Counted from the stretch's first letter, positions 25,696 to 33,589 are shown. The stretch: 64,000 bases of DNA from Secundilactobacillus folii (GCF_009720675.1 NZ_WNJO01000001.1:1-64000), one strand, 5' to 3'. A program made the numbers and translations. The notes: generated from the sequence alone by a model not told the origin.

Positions 25696-25925
25696 AGTGC
25701 AATAAAACAACATGTATAAGTATACGTGACAGGGGGAATCAAGTCAATCTGAAATGGTTTAATACTCATTAAAAACTTATACGTTTCTCATACTAAGAGG
25801 GGAATCTTCGTGTTGCATTCACTTGTCTTAGTCAAATATTCATGTACAAAAAGGTAAATATTTTGTAAAAAATGTATTTAAATAAGAAAAAACTTAAATT
25901 TTATCCTTAGATTCGTAAATTACAA

Positions 25926-25954
25926 TTGAAATAGAAAAAATTCACTGATAAAAT
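25926..25954 (+). promoter_or_regulatory. Strong promoter upstream of the AP2 locus
   Basis: TTGAAA at 25926-25931 and TAAAAT at 25949-25954 are 17 bases apart, with an extended -10 TG (TGATAAAAT). Transcription would begin near 25961, at a series of small hairpins about 200 bases before the AP2 gene. Confidence 0.65.
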
Positions 25955-26052
25955 GAATTTAAGCTGAGGTACAGCTTCGGGAAACGTTACTTGGAGGGAC
26001 GTTTTTTGAACCTGTCTGGGAGGTTGTTCCCAGTTGGCTTGTGATCAGGAGC

Positions 26053-26121
26053 ATGAGCTGTTTGACTTGGTCACGAATGTTTTTAGTTTTCGTTGTAGGT
26101 GTCAAAAATTTCAGTCTATGA
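26053..26121 (+). CDS. Possible 22-residue hydrophobic peptide
   Basis: An ATG with CAGGAGC just upstream opens a frame of 22 codons: a short basic/aromatic start followed by FLVFVVGVKNFSL. Its size and hydrophobic stretch recall type I toxin-like peptides, and a minus-strand frame overlaps it. Chance is a serious alternative at this length, and no known toxin family is matched. Confidence 0.2.
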   Translation: MSCLTWSRMFLVFVVGVKNFSL

Positions 26122-26163
26122 TTGACAGGGGTGTCAGCCATGACTAAAAGGATGGGGAACGCG

Positions 26164-26655
26164 ATGAGCAGAATGATAGAAATGAAGGGCAAGCAGTTTG
26201 GCCGCTTGACCGTTATTCGCCAGAATGGACAAGATCCGAAGAATGCTGATTTGTTGTGGGAATGTCGCTGCAGTTGTGGCAACATTGTCACTGTTGATGG
26301 TTCTCGACTGCGTGGCGGTTACGTTCGCAGTTGCGGTTGCTTACGTCGAGAGTTAGCACGTCAGCGCTATTCGAAGAACGAAGGCTTTACCCGCAATATG
26401 GGTAACCCACAGAACTTACGAAATAGCGACGGTATTATGGTTTCTTCAATGAAGGAATCACAGCGGAATACCTCAGGTGTGGTGGGTGTCTCGTATGATA
26501 AAGCGACTGAGCGTTGGTTAGCTCGGTTAATGTATCAAGGACGCTATGTATTATTGAAGAGTTTTGAAACTAAAACTGAAGCAATTCACGCTCGTAAAGA
26601 AGCTGAGACACTATATTGGCACAAATCAGATAAGCAAAAACAAACCGTCAGTTAA
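26164..26655 (+). CDS. AP2-domain DNA-binding protein with zinc-ribbon-like N-terminus
   Basis: This protein (163 residues from the ATG at 26164; an earlier in-frame ATG at 26140 is possible) has two parts. The first begins KGKQFGRLTVIRQNGQ, and ECRCSCG with RSCGC gives five Cys of a zinc-ribbon-like module often seen in phage proteins. The second (about residues 105-155) is an AP2 domain: NTSGVVGVSYDKATERWLAR and KSFETKTEAIHARKEAE. No HNH nuclease motif is present, so it is probably a DNA-binding protein or a homing-endonuclease relative that lost its nuclease. A strong terminator follows. Phage or mobile origin is inferred from family habit. Confidence 0.8.
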   Translation: MSRMIEMKGKQFGRLTVIRQNGQDPKNADLLWECRCSCGNIVTVDGSRLRGGYVRSCGCLRRELARQRYSKNEGFTRNMGNPQNLRNSDGIMVSSMKESQRNTSGVVGVSYDKATERWLARLMYQGRYVLLKSFETKTEAIHARKEAETLYWHKSDKQKQTVS

Positions 26656-26693
26656 CACAGACTCATTGAGCCTTTGTGTTTAACGCGACTGAT

Positions 26694-26748
26694 AATAATG
26701 CAGCGCTGAATTTCGTTTTTCGGAATTTAGCGCTGCTTTATTATTTTA
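26694..26748 (+). terminator. Terminator after the AP2 gene
   Basis: GCAGCGCTGAATTTCG (26700-26715) pairs with CGGAATTTAGCGCTGC (26721-26736) around a T loop, continued by AATAA/TTATT and a T-rich tail. A smaller hairpin AACACA/TGTGTT precedes it near 26654-26680. Confidence 0.88.
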
Positions 26749-26796
26749 GTTGTTCTTTGTGTGAAGAGCAAAAAAGCCTTAATGTTTCGAGAAAAG

Positions 26797-26836
26797 ATGG
26801 CTAGTGATCTGGAAGTACAGACAGCTCACTAGCCAT
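26797..26836 (-). terminator. Hairpin downstream of the 89-residue gene
   Basis: ATGGCTAGTGA (26797-26807) and TCACTAGCCAT (26826-26836) are perfect inverted repeats 28 bases after the minus-strand gene's stop. The tail on that strand reads CTTTTC, so termination may be only moderate. Confidence 0.6.
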
Positions 26837-26863
26837 TAATCAGCTTGATAAACCCTTTAAAAA

Positions 26864-27133
26864 TTAGTCTAACTTTAGAATGGACGTCCTAGTATCATGA
26901 TTGGGTAGGTGTTTTTCTGGGTCGGTGTCACGCAAATAATCAATTTCTTGCACCATGATTCTTGTTAGTGAACGTTTGACGGTTTCATCGTTTAATGCAG
27001 CGGTCAACATCGAGGCAAATTCCTTCTTCATGTCTGCAGGAAGACTCTTGGTATCCGCTGCATTGTTCAAAGCCCTTAAAATGGTTGAAGTTGCCATATT
27101 AGCAGTATGATCATCAAATTTATGGTCAGCCAT
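26864..27133 (-). CDS. Small helical protein, unknown
   Basis: This 89-residue soluble protein begins MADHKFDDHTANMATSTIL and appears all-helical, with an acidic and Lys-rich middle (ADMKKEFASMLTAALNDETVK). No Cys, membrane segment or motif is seen. Several ATG codons stand in tandem; 27133 is chosen for its spacing from GAGGTG. The coding frame continues cleanly to the stop and has both a binding site and a downstream hairpin, which supports a real gene. The family is not recognised. Confidence 0.65.
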   Translation of the reverse strand: MADHKFDDHTANMATSTILRALNNAADTKSLPADMKKEFASMLTAALNDETVKRSLTRIMVQEIDYLRDTDPEKHLPNHDTRTSILKLD

Positions 27134-27306
27134 CATCATCACCTCATTCCCTTAAGTTGCCATTATTATACCTGAATAATTAAAATAAAGTGTGACTAAA
27201 CTCTGAATATCCTAGGTTGATTACGCCAAAAATTAACGATAAAAATTAACATAAAATGAGTTATCAATATGGTTGACGGTGTGGTTGTCAGCCATGATTT
27301 TATGAG

Positions 27307-27633
27307 TTATTCCGTTTTGAATTTAACTGCTGTTCCGTAGGCTGCGACCGATTGCATGTCGGCACCAATTGAACCCGAATCAAAACGCATCATAACGACG
27401 GCATCTGCGCCCATGTCCACCGCGTTTTGTCGTAACCGCTGAATCGCTACATCACGGGCTTCAACCATCATTTTGGTATAGTCCTTGATTTCGCCACCCA
27501 CGATATTTTTTAAGCCTGCGCCAATGTTTCTAACAACATTCTTTGATTGGGTGGTTAGCCCAAACACTTCGCCGATGATCTCGTAGTCTTGTCCGGGAAT
27601 ATGTTCCGTGGTTGAAACTAAAATGTCTGCCAT
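27307..27633 (-). CDS. YbjQ family (UPF0145) protein
   Basis: This 108-residue protein matches the YbjQ/UPF0145 family, small pentameric proteins labelled as putative heavy-metal-binding. [25 protein letters not shown] at the start, [28 protein letters not shown] in the middle and [10 protein letters not shown] at the end are characteristic. The function is unproven, and no Cys or His cluster for metal is seen. AGGAGGAATC precedes the ATG. It is a single gene upstream of the small helical gene on the same strand and downstream of birA. Confidence 0.92.
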   Translation of the reverse strand: MADILVSTTEHIPGQDYEIIGEVFGLTTQSKNVVRNIGAGLKNIVGGEIKDYTKMMVEARDVAIQRLRQNAVDMGADAVVMMRFDSGSIGADMQSVAAYGTAVKFKTE

Positions 27634-27693
27634 TTTGATTCCTCCTTTAAAACTGTGCTTATTGTAACATAGGCTGTTTAAAGAACCAATTGG

Positions 27694-28461
27694 TTAGTCA
27701 AATATTTTGGTGATCTCACCAGCGTTGAACGTGTGCAGCTGATGGTCCTGGTCATCGATCATTTCTAGCTCACCGAAGTCGTTGATATTACTTGCAATAC
27801 CAGTAAACAATTGGTTTCCATACTGGACTTGGATAGACTGCCCCAAGAAACTGAGATGCCGGCGATAAATCGCTAAATGTTGATGATTGGTATAGGTTTG
27901 AGTTAGGCGGGTAATTTCCGCGACTAGCTGAATTAAGAAGCTGGTTCGTTGTTCATCACTTGGCTGGCTAGTCAGTAAGTTACCCGCGATGGCTTTTAAA
28001 GCTGACGGAAAATCCTGCTGATAAAGGTTGATACCAATGCCCACGATCAAAGCGCCCTGAGCGCCTATCTCAGTGAGGATGCCGGCAATTTTTCGATGGT
28101 TTAAGTAAAGGTCGTTGACCCATTTTAAATCAGTCGTGATCTTGAAGACCGTCAGAATAGCGTTAAACGTTGCGACAGCTAAACCAGTGGTCAAAAGACC
28201 GATGGCCTGCGGATCAGGCCGTGAGTGGGGGAAAATAACGGTCAGATATAGGCCACCATTTTGCGATGAATAGAAGGGACGCTTGAAACGCCCGACTCCA
28301 GCAGTTTGCTGATCGCTCCAAATAATAACGGGTGTGTTTAGCTGACGCTGTCGACAAATGATCTTGGCGTAGGCATTAGTGGAATCAATTGTACTGAAAT
28401 GCCAAAAAGTTATTTTTGACCTGATCACGCGTTCAATTTCAAGCTTGATCTCTGCGTCTGT
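27694..28461 (-). CDS. birA: Biotin--[acetyl-CoA carboxylase] ligase, no repressor domain
   Basis: This 255-residue enzyme attaches biotin to the Lys of AccB. The catalytic domain shows STIDSTNAYAK, QTAGVGRFKRPFYS and DLKWVNDLYLNHRKIAGIL, with the C-terminal SH3-like domain at the end. The N-terminal helix-turn-helix that makes BirA a repressor in many bacteria is missing, so it should act only as a ligase. The ATG at 28461 follows AAGGAG; a longer reading lacks a site. It is divergent from the fab/acc cluster that encodes its substrate, a meaningful arrangement. Confidence 0.94.
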   Translation of the reverse strand, partial: TDAEIKLEIERVIRSKITFWHFSTIDSTNAYAKIICRQRQLNTPVIIWSDQQTAGVGRFKRPFYSSQNGGLYLTVIFPHSRPDPQAIGLLTTGLAVATFNAILTVFKITTDLKWVNDLYLNHRKIAGILTEIGAQGALIVGIGINLYQQDFPSALKAIAGNLLTSQPSDEQRTSFLIQLVAEITRLTQTYTNHQHLAIYRRHLSFLGQSIQVQYGNQLFTGIASNINDFGELEMIDDQDHQLHTFNAGEITKIFD

Positions 28462-28528
28462 CATGATGAAACTCCTTATTTGTGATAAGACTAGCATACC
28501 TAAAATTCTAGAAAATGCAACAAATTGG

Positions 28529-28541
28529 TTTGATAATCAAA
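28529..28541. promoter_or_regulatory. Likely FabT operator in the birA-fabZ1 spacer
   Basis: TTTGATAATCAAA is a perfect palindrome matching the FabT site described in streptococci and lactococci (TTTGATNATCAAA-like). It lies 86 bases upstream of the fab -35 and 68 bases from the birA start, so it could affect either. A second inverted repeat, CATCAAATACTTTGATG (28662-28678), covers the likely start of fab transcription. Confidence 0.7.
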
Positions 28542-28626
28542 GCATTTAGAAAGATGATTAACTTGATTATCTCTTGTATTTGAAGGATTTAAACGGTTAT
28601 TTAAAGGCGTTTATCTGAATTTTTAC

Positions 28627-28656
28627 TTGACATGAGCCCTTTTTTTAGAATATGAT
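28627..28656 (+). promoter_or_regulatory. Promoter of the fab/acc cluster
   Basis: TTGACA at 28627-28632 and TATGAT at 28651-28656 are 18 bases apart. An inverted repeat of seven bases each side at 28662-28678 overlaps the expected transcription start. Confidence 0.8.
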
Positions 28657-28713
28657 ACTGCCATCAAATACTTTGATGTTTGAAATAGTTTTGAAGGGGG
28701 TGCTTTACATCGT

Positions 28714-29157
28714 ATGCAATTAACTTCTCAAGAGATTCGGGGGCTGATTCCCAACCGATTTCCCATCTTCTATATGGACGGGGTAACCGACTTGGTTGCT
28801 GGCGAGTCAATTACTGCCATAAAAAATGTGACAGCCGATGAAAGCTTTGTGAACGGTTTTCGTCCCGGTGAGTACACTATGCCATTTGCATTGATCGTTG
28901 AATCACTGGCACAAGCAGCCTCGATTTTAATTTTAAAATCACCTGCATTCGCTCATAAAACAGCGTATTTGGGTGGCATACCAAAATCGGAGTTTATTAA
29001 GGACGTTCACGCTGGAGATCAACTAGCGCTAAAAGTCAGGATGAAAAAGCAGCGTGACAACATGGGTGTTGTTTCCTGCGAAGCCGTTGTCAAAGAAACA
29101 GTCGTTTTGACCGCTGAACTGATGTTTATCGTTGAGCCCGAAGAGACCGAACTTTGA
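28714..29157 (+). CDS. FabZ-like hotdog protein lacking the catalytic His
   Basis: This 147-residue protein is a 3-hydroxyacyl-ACP dehydratase homologue at the head of the fab cluster, in the place of fabZ1 of other lactic acid bacteria. The FabZ core QGHFPG aligns without gaps to NGFRPG, so the catalytic His (His54 in E. coli, His56 in the second copy here) is Phe49. The catalytic Glu is kept as Glu63 in LIVESLAQ. The LPHRYP loop is IPNRFP. DNA around the codon reads cleanly (GGT TTT CGT). It may be a non-catalytic or changed-function subunit; dehydration is likely done by the copy at 35316. GGGGGTG lies upstream of the start. Confidence 0.85.
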   Translation: MQLTSQEIRGLIPNRFPIFYMDGVTDLVAGESITAIKNVTADESFVNGFRPGEYTMPFALIVESLAQAASILILKSPAFAHKTAYLGGIPKSEFIKDVHAGDQLALKVRMKKQRDNMGVVSCEAVVKETVVLTAELMFIVEPEETEL

Positions 29158-29197
29158 TTCTTCAGCTTTCACTGCTATTATTTTGATAATGGAACAA

Positions 29198-29210
29198 TTT
29201 GACGATCGAA
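29198..29210. promoter_or_regulatory. Possible FabT site before fabT
   Basis: TTTGACGATCGAA resembles the TTTGATNATCAAA operator with two changes and lies about 16 bases before the fabT start codon. It would fit autoregulation; TTTTGATAATGGAA just upstream is a partial match too. Confidence 0.45.
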
Positions 29211-29225
29211 ATGGGTGGTGAGTGT

Positions 29226-29687
29226 ATGGATTACGGCAGGGCGAAACGAATTAATCAGTTATTGACAACGGTTTACGGTGAGGTACTAAGGGTCGAAGAA
29301 CTGGCACTAAGGCAGAGTCAGTTCAAAGATATCTCGATCAAAGAAGTGCACGCTATTGCGGCCATTTCAATGTATGAACATAAGACGACTTCCCAAGTCG
29401 CCCGCGAACTGCGAATTACCCCCGGAACGCTAACAACTATGGTGAATCACCTGGTCAGAAAGGACTATGTGCAGCGCCTTCGAAGCGATGATGATCGCCG
29501 ATTTGTCCGCCTTGGACTGACTCGACGTGGCCGCTTGATTTATCGGGCTCACGAATCCTTCCACCGTCGAATGGTTGAAAGCTTCGCTAGGGATATGGAC
29601 GATGAACAGCTTCAAATCATTGAAAAGGCGCTATTAAACCTACAAGCGTTTCTTGAACTAGCTGATCCGACTACTCCAAATAAGTGA
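29226..29687 (+). CDS. fabT: FabT, MarR-family repressor of fatty acid synthesis
   Basis: This 153-residue MarR-type regulator has the winged helix: IKEVHAIAAISMYEHKTTSQVARELRITPGTLTTMVNHL, with the wing YVQRLRSDDDRRFVRLGLTRRG. In Streptococcus and Lactococcus FabT represses the cluster when bound to acyl-ACP, and the position before fabH is the same here. The ATG at 29226 follows GGTGGTGAG; an upstream in-frame start is poorer. Likely operators lie upstream of fabZ1 and of this gene. Confidence 0.93.
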   Translation: MDYGRAKRINQLLTTVYGEVLRVEELALRQSQFKDISIKEVHAIAAISMYEHKTTSQVARELRITPGTLTTMVNHLVRKDYVQRLRSDDDRRFVRLGLTRRGRLIYRAHESFHRRMVESFARDMDDEQLQIIEKALLNLQAFLELADPTTPNK

Positions 29688-29697
29688 GGGGTTATTC

Positions 29698-30675
29698 ATG
29701 ACAAACATCCGAATTGTCCAGAGCGCGCACGTTGCTCCTGAGCGAGTAGTGCCAAATGACGAGTTGACCAACTATATGGACACTTCTGATGAGTGGATCA
29801 AATCGCGAACTGGTATTTCGCAACGACACGTTTCAACTGGTCAAAAAACGAGTGATTTATGTACAATTGTTGCTCAGCAGCTGCTGGATAAAGTAGGCTG
29901 GCAACCAAAAGATTTAGATTTTATCATTGTTGCAACCATGTCACCGGATTATCTGACACCGGCGACGGCCGCAATTGTTCAAGGGCGCATTGGTGCCAAG
30001 TCGGCCTATGCATTCGACATCAACGCTGCTTGCTCAGGCTTTATTTATGGCTTAAAAATTGCTGAAGGACTACTGCAAACACCACACGCCAGAGGGATGT
30101 TGATCGGCGGCGAAGTACTGTCAAAGTTAGTTGACTGGCATGAACGGTCAACAGCCGTTTTGTTTGGTGACGGAGCCGGTGGTGTTTTGCTAGCCAATTC
30201 ACCAGAGCAAGGATCCCAGTTTATAGCATCAGATCTTGAAACTCTTGGTGAACTTGGTGATAGTTTGACCGCTGGTTATCAGCCAGTTAATTCCGTTTTT
30301 AATACGGATGCGACGGACAGCCATCAACAGTATTTTGAAATGGACGGCAGAGCGGTGTACCGGTTTGCAACCCACAGTGTTCCAGAATCCATCGAACGGG
30401 CGTTGAACAAAGCGGGACTATTAGTTAATGACGTTGATTATTTTATTTTACATCAAGCAAACCAGCGAATTATTGATCAAATTGCTAAGCGGCTAGACCA
30501 ACCGATAAACAAATTTCTCAGTAACGTTGCTGAATATGGCAATACTTCAGCTGCCAGCGTGGCCATGCTGCTGGATCAAGAACTGGCATCAGGGACGATC
30601 AAGCGTGGTCAAACCATCGTTTTAAGCGGGTTTGGCGGTGGCCTTACCGTCGGCACGCAAATCATTAGATACTAA
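29698..30675 (+). CDS. fabH: 3-oxoacyl-ACP synthase III
   Basis: This 325-residue enzyme starts fatty acid synthesis by condensing acyl-CoA with malonyl-ACP. The catalytic triad is visible: Cys112 in [11 protein letters not shown], His in [10 protein letters not shown] and Asn in [10 protein letters not shown]. The C-terminal [15 protein letters not shown] is typical. It lies 10 bases after fabT and 23 before acpP, in the same operon. Confidence 0.97.
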   Translation: MTNIRIVQSAHVAPERVVPNDELTNYMDTSDEWIKSRTGISQRHVSTGQKTSDLCTIVAQQLLDKVGWQPKDLDFIIVATMSPDYLTPATAAIVQGRIGAKSAYAFDINAACSGFIYGLKIAEGLLQTPHARGMLIGGEVLSKLVDWHERSTAVLFGDGAGGVLLANSPEQGSQFIASDLETLGELGDSLTAGYQPVNSVFNTDATDSHQQYFEMDGRAVYRFATHSVPESIERALNKAGLLVNDVDYFILHQANQRIIDQIAKRLDQPINKFLSNVAEYGNTSAASVAMLLDQELASGTIKRGQTIVLSGFGGGLTVGTQIIRY

Positions 30676-30698
30676 CAACTTTAAGGAGATTATTAATC

Positions 30699-30947
30699 AT
30701 GACAAACGACGAAATTTTTTCAAAGGTACAAGCTATTATTGTGGACCAAACTGGTGAAGACGATGACAAAGTGACTATGACGACTAACATCAAGCAAGAT
30801 CTGGATGCTGATAGCTTAGACATCTTCGAAGTTATCAACGAAATTGAAGATGAGTTCGACATTAAAATTGAAACTGAGGAAGGAATCGAAACCGTTTCTG
30901 ACTTAGTCACTTTCGTTGAGAAACAACTCGCTAAGGAACAAGGTTAG
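30699..30947 (+). CDS. acpP: Acyl carrier protein
   Basis: This 82-residue acidic helical protein carries growing acyl chains on phosphopantetheine. The attachment site is Ser39 in the DADSLDIF motif. The surrounding sequence ([20 protein letters not shown]) is characteristic of fatty acid ACPs. AAGGAG precedes the ATG. Position between fabH and fabK is as in streptococci. Confidence 0.96.
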   Translation: MTNDEIFSKVQAIIVDQTGEDDDKVTMTTNIKQDLDADSLDIFEVINEIEDEFDIKIETEEGIETVSDLVTFVEKQLAKEQG

Positions 30948-30951
30948 TTCG

Positions 30952-31902
30952 ATGCAATTAGACCCATTGATGAAAACGCTGGGATTAAAATATCCCATTT
31001 TTCAAGGCGGTATGGCCTGGGTCGCTGACGGTCGGTTAGCCGCAGCCGTATCAAACGCCGGTGGACTAGGAATCATCGGTGCGGGACACGCTTCAGGTGA
31101 GGTAGTCGCTCAAGAAATTAAACGGGCTAAATCACTGACTGATAAACCCATTGGCGTCAATGTGATGTTACTGTCACCGCACGTAGAAGACGTTGTGAAG
31201 GTGATTTTAACAGCTCAGGATAGCATTACCGTTGTGACTACAGGTGCTGGAGATCCTTCCAAGTATCTACCGCAATTTACCGCTGCTAATATCAAGGTGA
31301 TCCCCGTTGTTGGGTCGGTTGCCTTGGCAAAGCGGATGGCTCGTGTCGGCGCTGACGCTGTCATTGCTGAAGGAATGGAATCCGGCGGCCATATTGGCAA
31401 ATTGACCACCATGGCGTTGGTACCACAAGTGGTCGATGCCGTCGATATTCCGGTGATCGCAGCTGGTGGAATTGCTGATGGTCGTGGGATGGCTGCTGCC
31501 TTCATGCTGGGTGCAGCAGGAGTTCAAATGGGAACCCGCTTTTTAGTGGCCACTGAATCCCGGGTTCATCCTAATTATAAGCAGGCGGTCTTAAAGGCTA
31601 AGGATATTGACACTGTGATTACCGGTGAATATGCTGGGCATCCAGCCCGAGTCTTGCGAAACCCAATGGCCAAAAAGTTTCTCCGGCTGGAAAAAGCAGA
31701 GGCTGGAAAGCCCAACCCTGATTTTTCAGAAGTCGAAGAAATCGGGAACGGTAGTCTGCGGCAAGCGGTTTTGACGGGTGATGCTAAAACTGGGGCCTAC
31801 ATGGCGGGTCAAATTGCCGGCCTAGTTAAACAGACGCAGCCAGCTGCTGAAATTTTAGCAGAGGTGTTTGAACAAGCGACAAAATTGATGGGTGGTGTTT
31901 AG
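30952..31902 (+). CDS. fabK: Enoyl-ACP reductase II (flavoprotein)
   Basis: This 316-residue FMN-dependent enzyme reduces enoyl-ACP in the last step of each elongation cycle. The TIM-barrel sequence matches FabK: PIFQGGMAWVADGRLA near the N-terminus, NVMLLSP, AEGMESGGHIGK with the active-site His147, and AAGGIADGRGMAAAFMLGA. Flavin-binding glycine-rich GVQMGTRFL follows. It stands in the position used in streptococci. No fabI follows accA in this window. The ATG at 30952 lies four bases after acpP; an earlier in-frame start would overlap it. Confidence 0.95.
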   Translation: MQLDPLMKTLGLKYPIFQGGMAWVADGRLAAAVSNAGGLGIIGAGHASGEVVAQEIKRAKSLTDKPIGVNVMLLSPHVEDVVKVILTAQDSITVVTTGAGDPSKYLPQFTAANIKVIPVVGSVALAKRMARVGADAVIAEGMESGGHIGKLTTMALVPQVVDAVDIPVIAAGGIADGRGMAAAFMLGAAGVQMGTRFLVATESRVHPNYKQAVLKAKDIDTVITGEYAGHPARVLRNPMAKKFLRLEKAEAGKPNPDFSEVEEIGNGSLRQAVLTGDAKTGAYMAGQIAGLVKQTQPAAEILAEVFEQATKLMGGV

Positions 31903-31903
31903 C

Positions 31904-32836
31904 GTGAGAGTTGGATTGTTATTTAGCGGTCAAGGGGCTCAAAAAACGGGAATGGGGCAGGACCTCTACGACCATAATGAGACTTATCGACAAGTGATCG
32001 ATCAGGCGAGTGACACGCTCGAAATGGATCTGCCCAAACTGTATTTTGACAAAGCTGAGAGCGCTCACTTGAACGCAACGTCATTCACTCAACCAGCAAT
32101 CGTAGCGATGAGCCTAGCGCTTTACGAGGCTGTGAAGCCCGACCTACACCAGATCGTGGCCGGTATTGGGTTGAGTCTTGGCGAATATAGCGCTCTGGCG
32201 GCCAGTGGCTTCTTAACTGAAACCACCGCTTTGCAACTGATCAAGCGTCGTGGCAAGTTGATGCAGGAAGCTAGTGATCTAAAGCCAAGTAAGATGGTTG
32301 CCATCATGAGTACCCCAATCGACTTAATTCAAGCGGCTTGCGAGAGTGGCAGGCAAAAGGGCGTGGTCGCGATTGCAAACGTGAATACGCCTAAGCAAGT
32401 TGTCATTGGTGGTGAGGTGGCCGCCGTTGATTTAGCAGTTGATTTTCTTTCCAACCATGATGTTTCACGAATGGTTCCCCTTCAGGTCAGCGGTGCGTTC
32501 CATACGCCGCTAATGGCTCCGGCACAAACGGGGTTAAATCAAGCTTTGCAACAGGTCAACTGGCAAAAGGGGTCATTTCCGGTGATCAGTAATACGACTA
32601 ATGAACCGTTTAAGACGACCAGCTTAACAACTACGTTGACCAATCAATTGGTTTCCACCACGCGGTTTGCCGATGCAATTCAGCAGTTGGCAGGGCAAAT
32701 TGACGCCGTGATTGAATTGGGACCAGGTAAAACGCTAATGAGTTTCGCTCGAAAGACGATTAAGGGCATTAACTATTATCATATTGATGACCAGAAGACG
32801 TTAGACGAGACGCTAACAGCTTTAAGGAGTGAATAG
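31904..32836 (+). CDS. fabD: Malonyl-CoA:ACP transacylase
   Basis: This 310-residue enzyme moves malonyl groups from CoA to ACP. FSGQGAQKTGMGQDLY opens it; the nucleophile Ser is in GLSLGEYSAL; the His is in VSGAFHTPLM; ELGPGKTL is near the end. The GTG start at 31904 begins one base after the fabK stop, with GGGTGGTG upstream; an earlier in-frame GTG would be part of that site. Confidence 0.95.
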   Translation: MRVGLLFSGQGAQKTGMGQDLYDHNETYRQVIDQASDTLEMDLPKLYFDKAESAHLNATSFTQPAIVAMSLALYEAVKPDLHQIVAGIGLSLGEYSALAASGFLTETTALQLIKRRGKLMQEASDLKPSKMVAIMSTPIDLIQAACESGRQKGVVAIANVNTPKQVVIGGEVAAVDLAVDFLSNHDVSRMVPLQVSGAFHTPLMAPAQTGLNQALQQVNWQKGSFPVISNTTNEPFKTTSLTTTLTNQLVSTTRFADAIQQLAGQIDAVIELGPGKTLMSFARKTIKGINYYHIDDQKTLDETLTALRSE

Positions 32837-32838
32837 GT

Positions 32839-33573
32839 TTGGATCTAAAGGATAAAACGGTTTTGGTCACTGGCAGTACACAGGGCATCGGTTTAGCCAT
32901 CGCCCAAGCATTTGCAAGACGGGGTGCTAATATTGTCCTAAACGGCCGTCATGCAGCTAGCCAAGAAGTGATTGATTTGATTCAAAATGAGAACGTCACT
33001 TGTTGGGACGTTTCTGCTGATATTACGGATCCTGATGCGATCAAACAATTGATCGACCACGTCTACACGGTTTCAGACCACTTAGATGTCGTTGTCAATA
33101 ATGCTGGAATCGTCAATGATAAATTGTTGAACCGAATGAGCGAAAACGACTTTAGTCAGGTGATCAATACCAATTTGACGGGGACATTTAACGTGATCAA
33201 GGCCTGCTTGCGTTCGATGTATAAGGCTCGCAGCGGGGTCTTCATCAACATGGCAAGTGTGATTGGTCTGACAGGTAATATTGGCCAGGCAAATTACGCG
33301 GCAAGTAAGGCTGGCATCATTGGCCTGACTAAGTCAGTTGCTAAAGAAGCTTCAATGCGAGGCATTCGTTGCAATGCCATTGCCCCAGGAATGATTGACA
33401 CTGCGATGACTGCGGCACTGAGTGACAAGGTGAAAGAAAGTATCTTACAACAGATTCCGCTCAAACGTTTGGGATCAACTGATGAAGTGGCACAAGCGGC
33501 CATCTTTTTGGCGGAAAATGATTACATGACAGGTCAGACGATTACCGTCGACGGCGGTCTGACCATGCAGTAA
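32839..33573 (+). CDS. fabG: 3-oxoacyl-ACP reductase
   Basis: This 244-residue short-chain dehydrogenase reduces 3-oxoacyl-ACP with NADPH. The Rossmann motif VTGSTQGIGLAIAQAF, NNAGIVND, the catalytic Ser (INMASVIG) and YAASKAG (Tyr and Lys) are in order. The closing GQTITVDGGLTM is usual. The TTG start follows AAGGAG by a good distance and lies two bases after the fabD stop. Confidence 0.96.
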   Translation: MDLKDKTVLVTGSTQGIGLAIAQAFARRGANIVLNGRHAASQEVIDLIQNENVTCWDVSADITDPDAIKQLIDHVYTVSDHLDVVVNNAGIVNDKLLNRMSENDFSQVINTNLTGTFNVIKACLRSMYKARSGVFINMASVIGLTGNIGQANYAASKAGIIGLTKSVAKEASMRGIRCNAIAPGMIDTAMTAALSDKVKESILQQIPLKRLGSTDEVAQAAIFLAENDYMTGQTITVDGGLTMQ

Positions 33574-33589
33574 GGAGCGATTTTAATTT

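Larger units (their letters stand above)
25696..26163. other. AT-rich gap with promoter, hairpins and overlapping small ORFs
   Basis: From 25696 to about 25920 nothing is recognised beyond AT-rich DNA. From 25926 there is a strong promoter followed by small hairpins: AAGCTG/CAGCTT at 25961, AAACGT/ACGTTT near 25982-26004 with a T run, and CTGGGA/TCCCAG near 26013-26032. A TTG with GGAGGG upstream (26005) would make a 12-codon peptide. A 22-codon frame at 26053-26121 and an opposite-strand frame from 26140 down to 25959 also overlap. TGACAGGGGTGTCA at 26123-26136 is a palindrome that could be an operator or a -35 region for the AP2 gene. Confidence 0.5.

Noticed and set aside
25959-26291. 110-residue minus-strand frame across the AP2 upstream region
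   Set aside because: Its first half is antisense to the AP2 gene and lacks a ribosome binding site; only the last 60 codons lie in non-coding DNA. Recorded as part of the odd upstream region, not as a gene.
27187-27240. Possible fourth copy of the composite repeat (GTGTGACTAAACTCTG)
   Set aside because: Only about 16 bases resemble the left arm and no matching right arm or inner hairpin is present.
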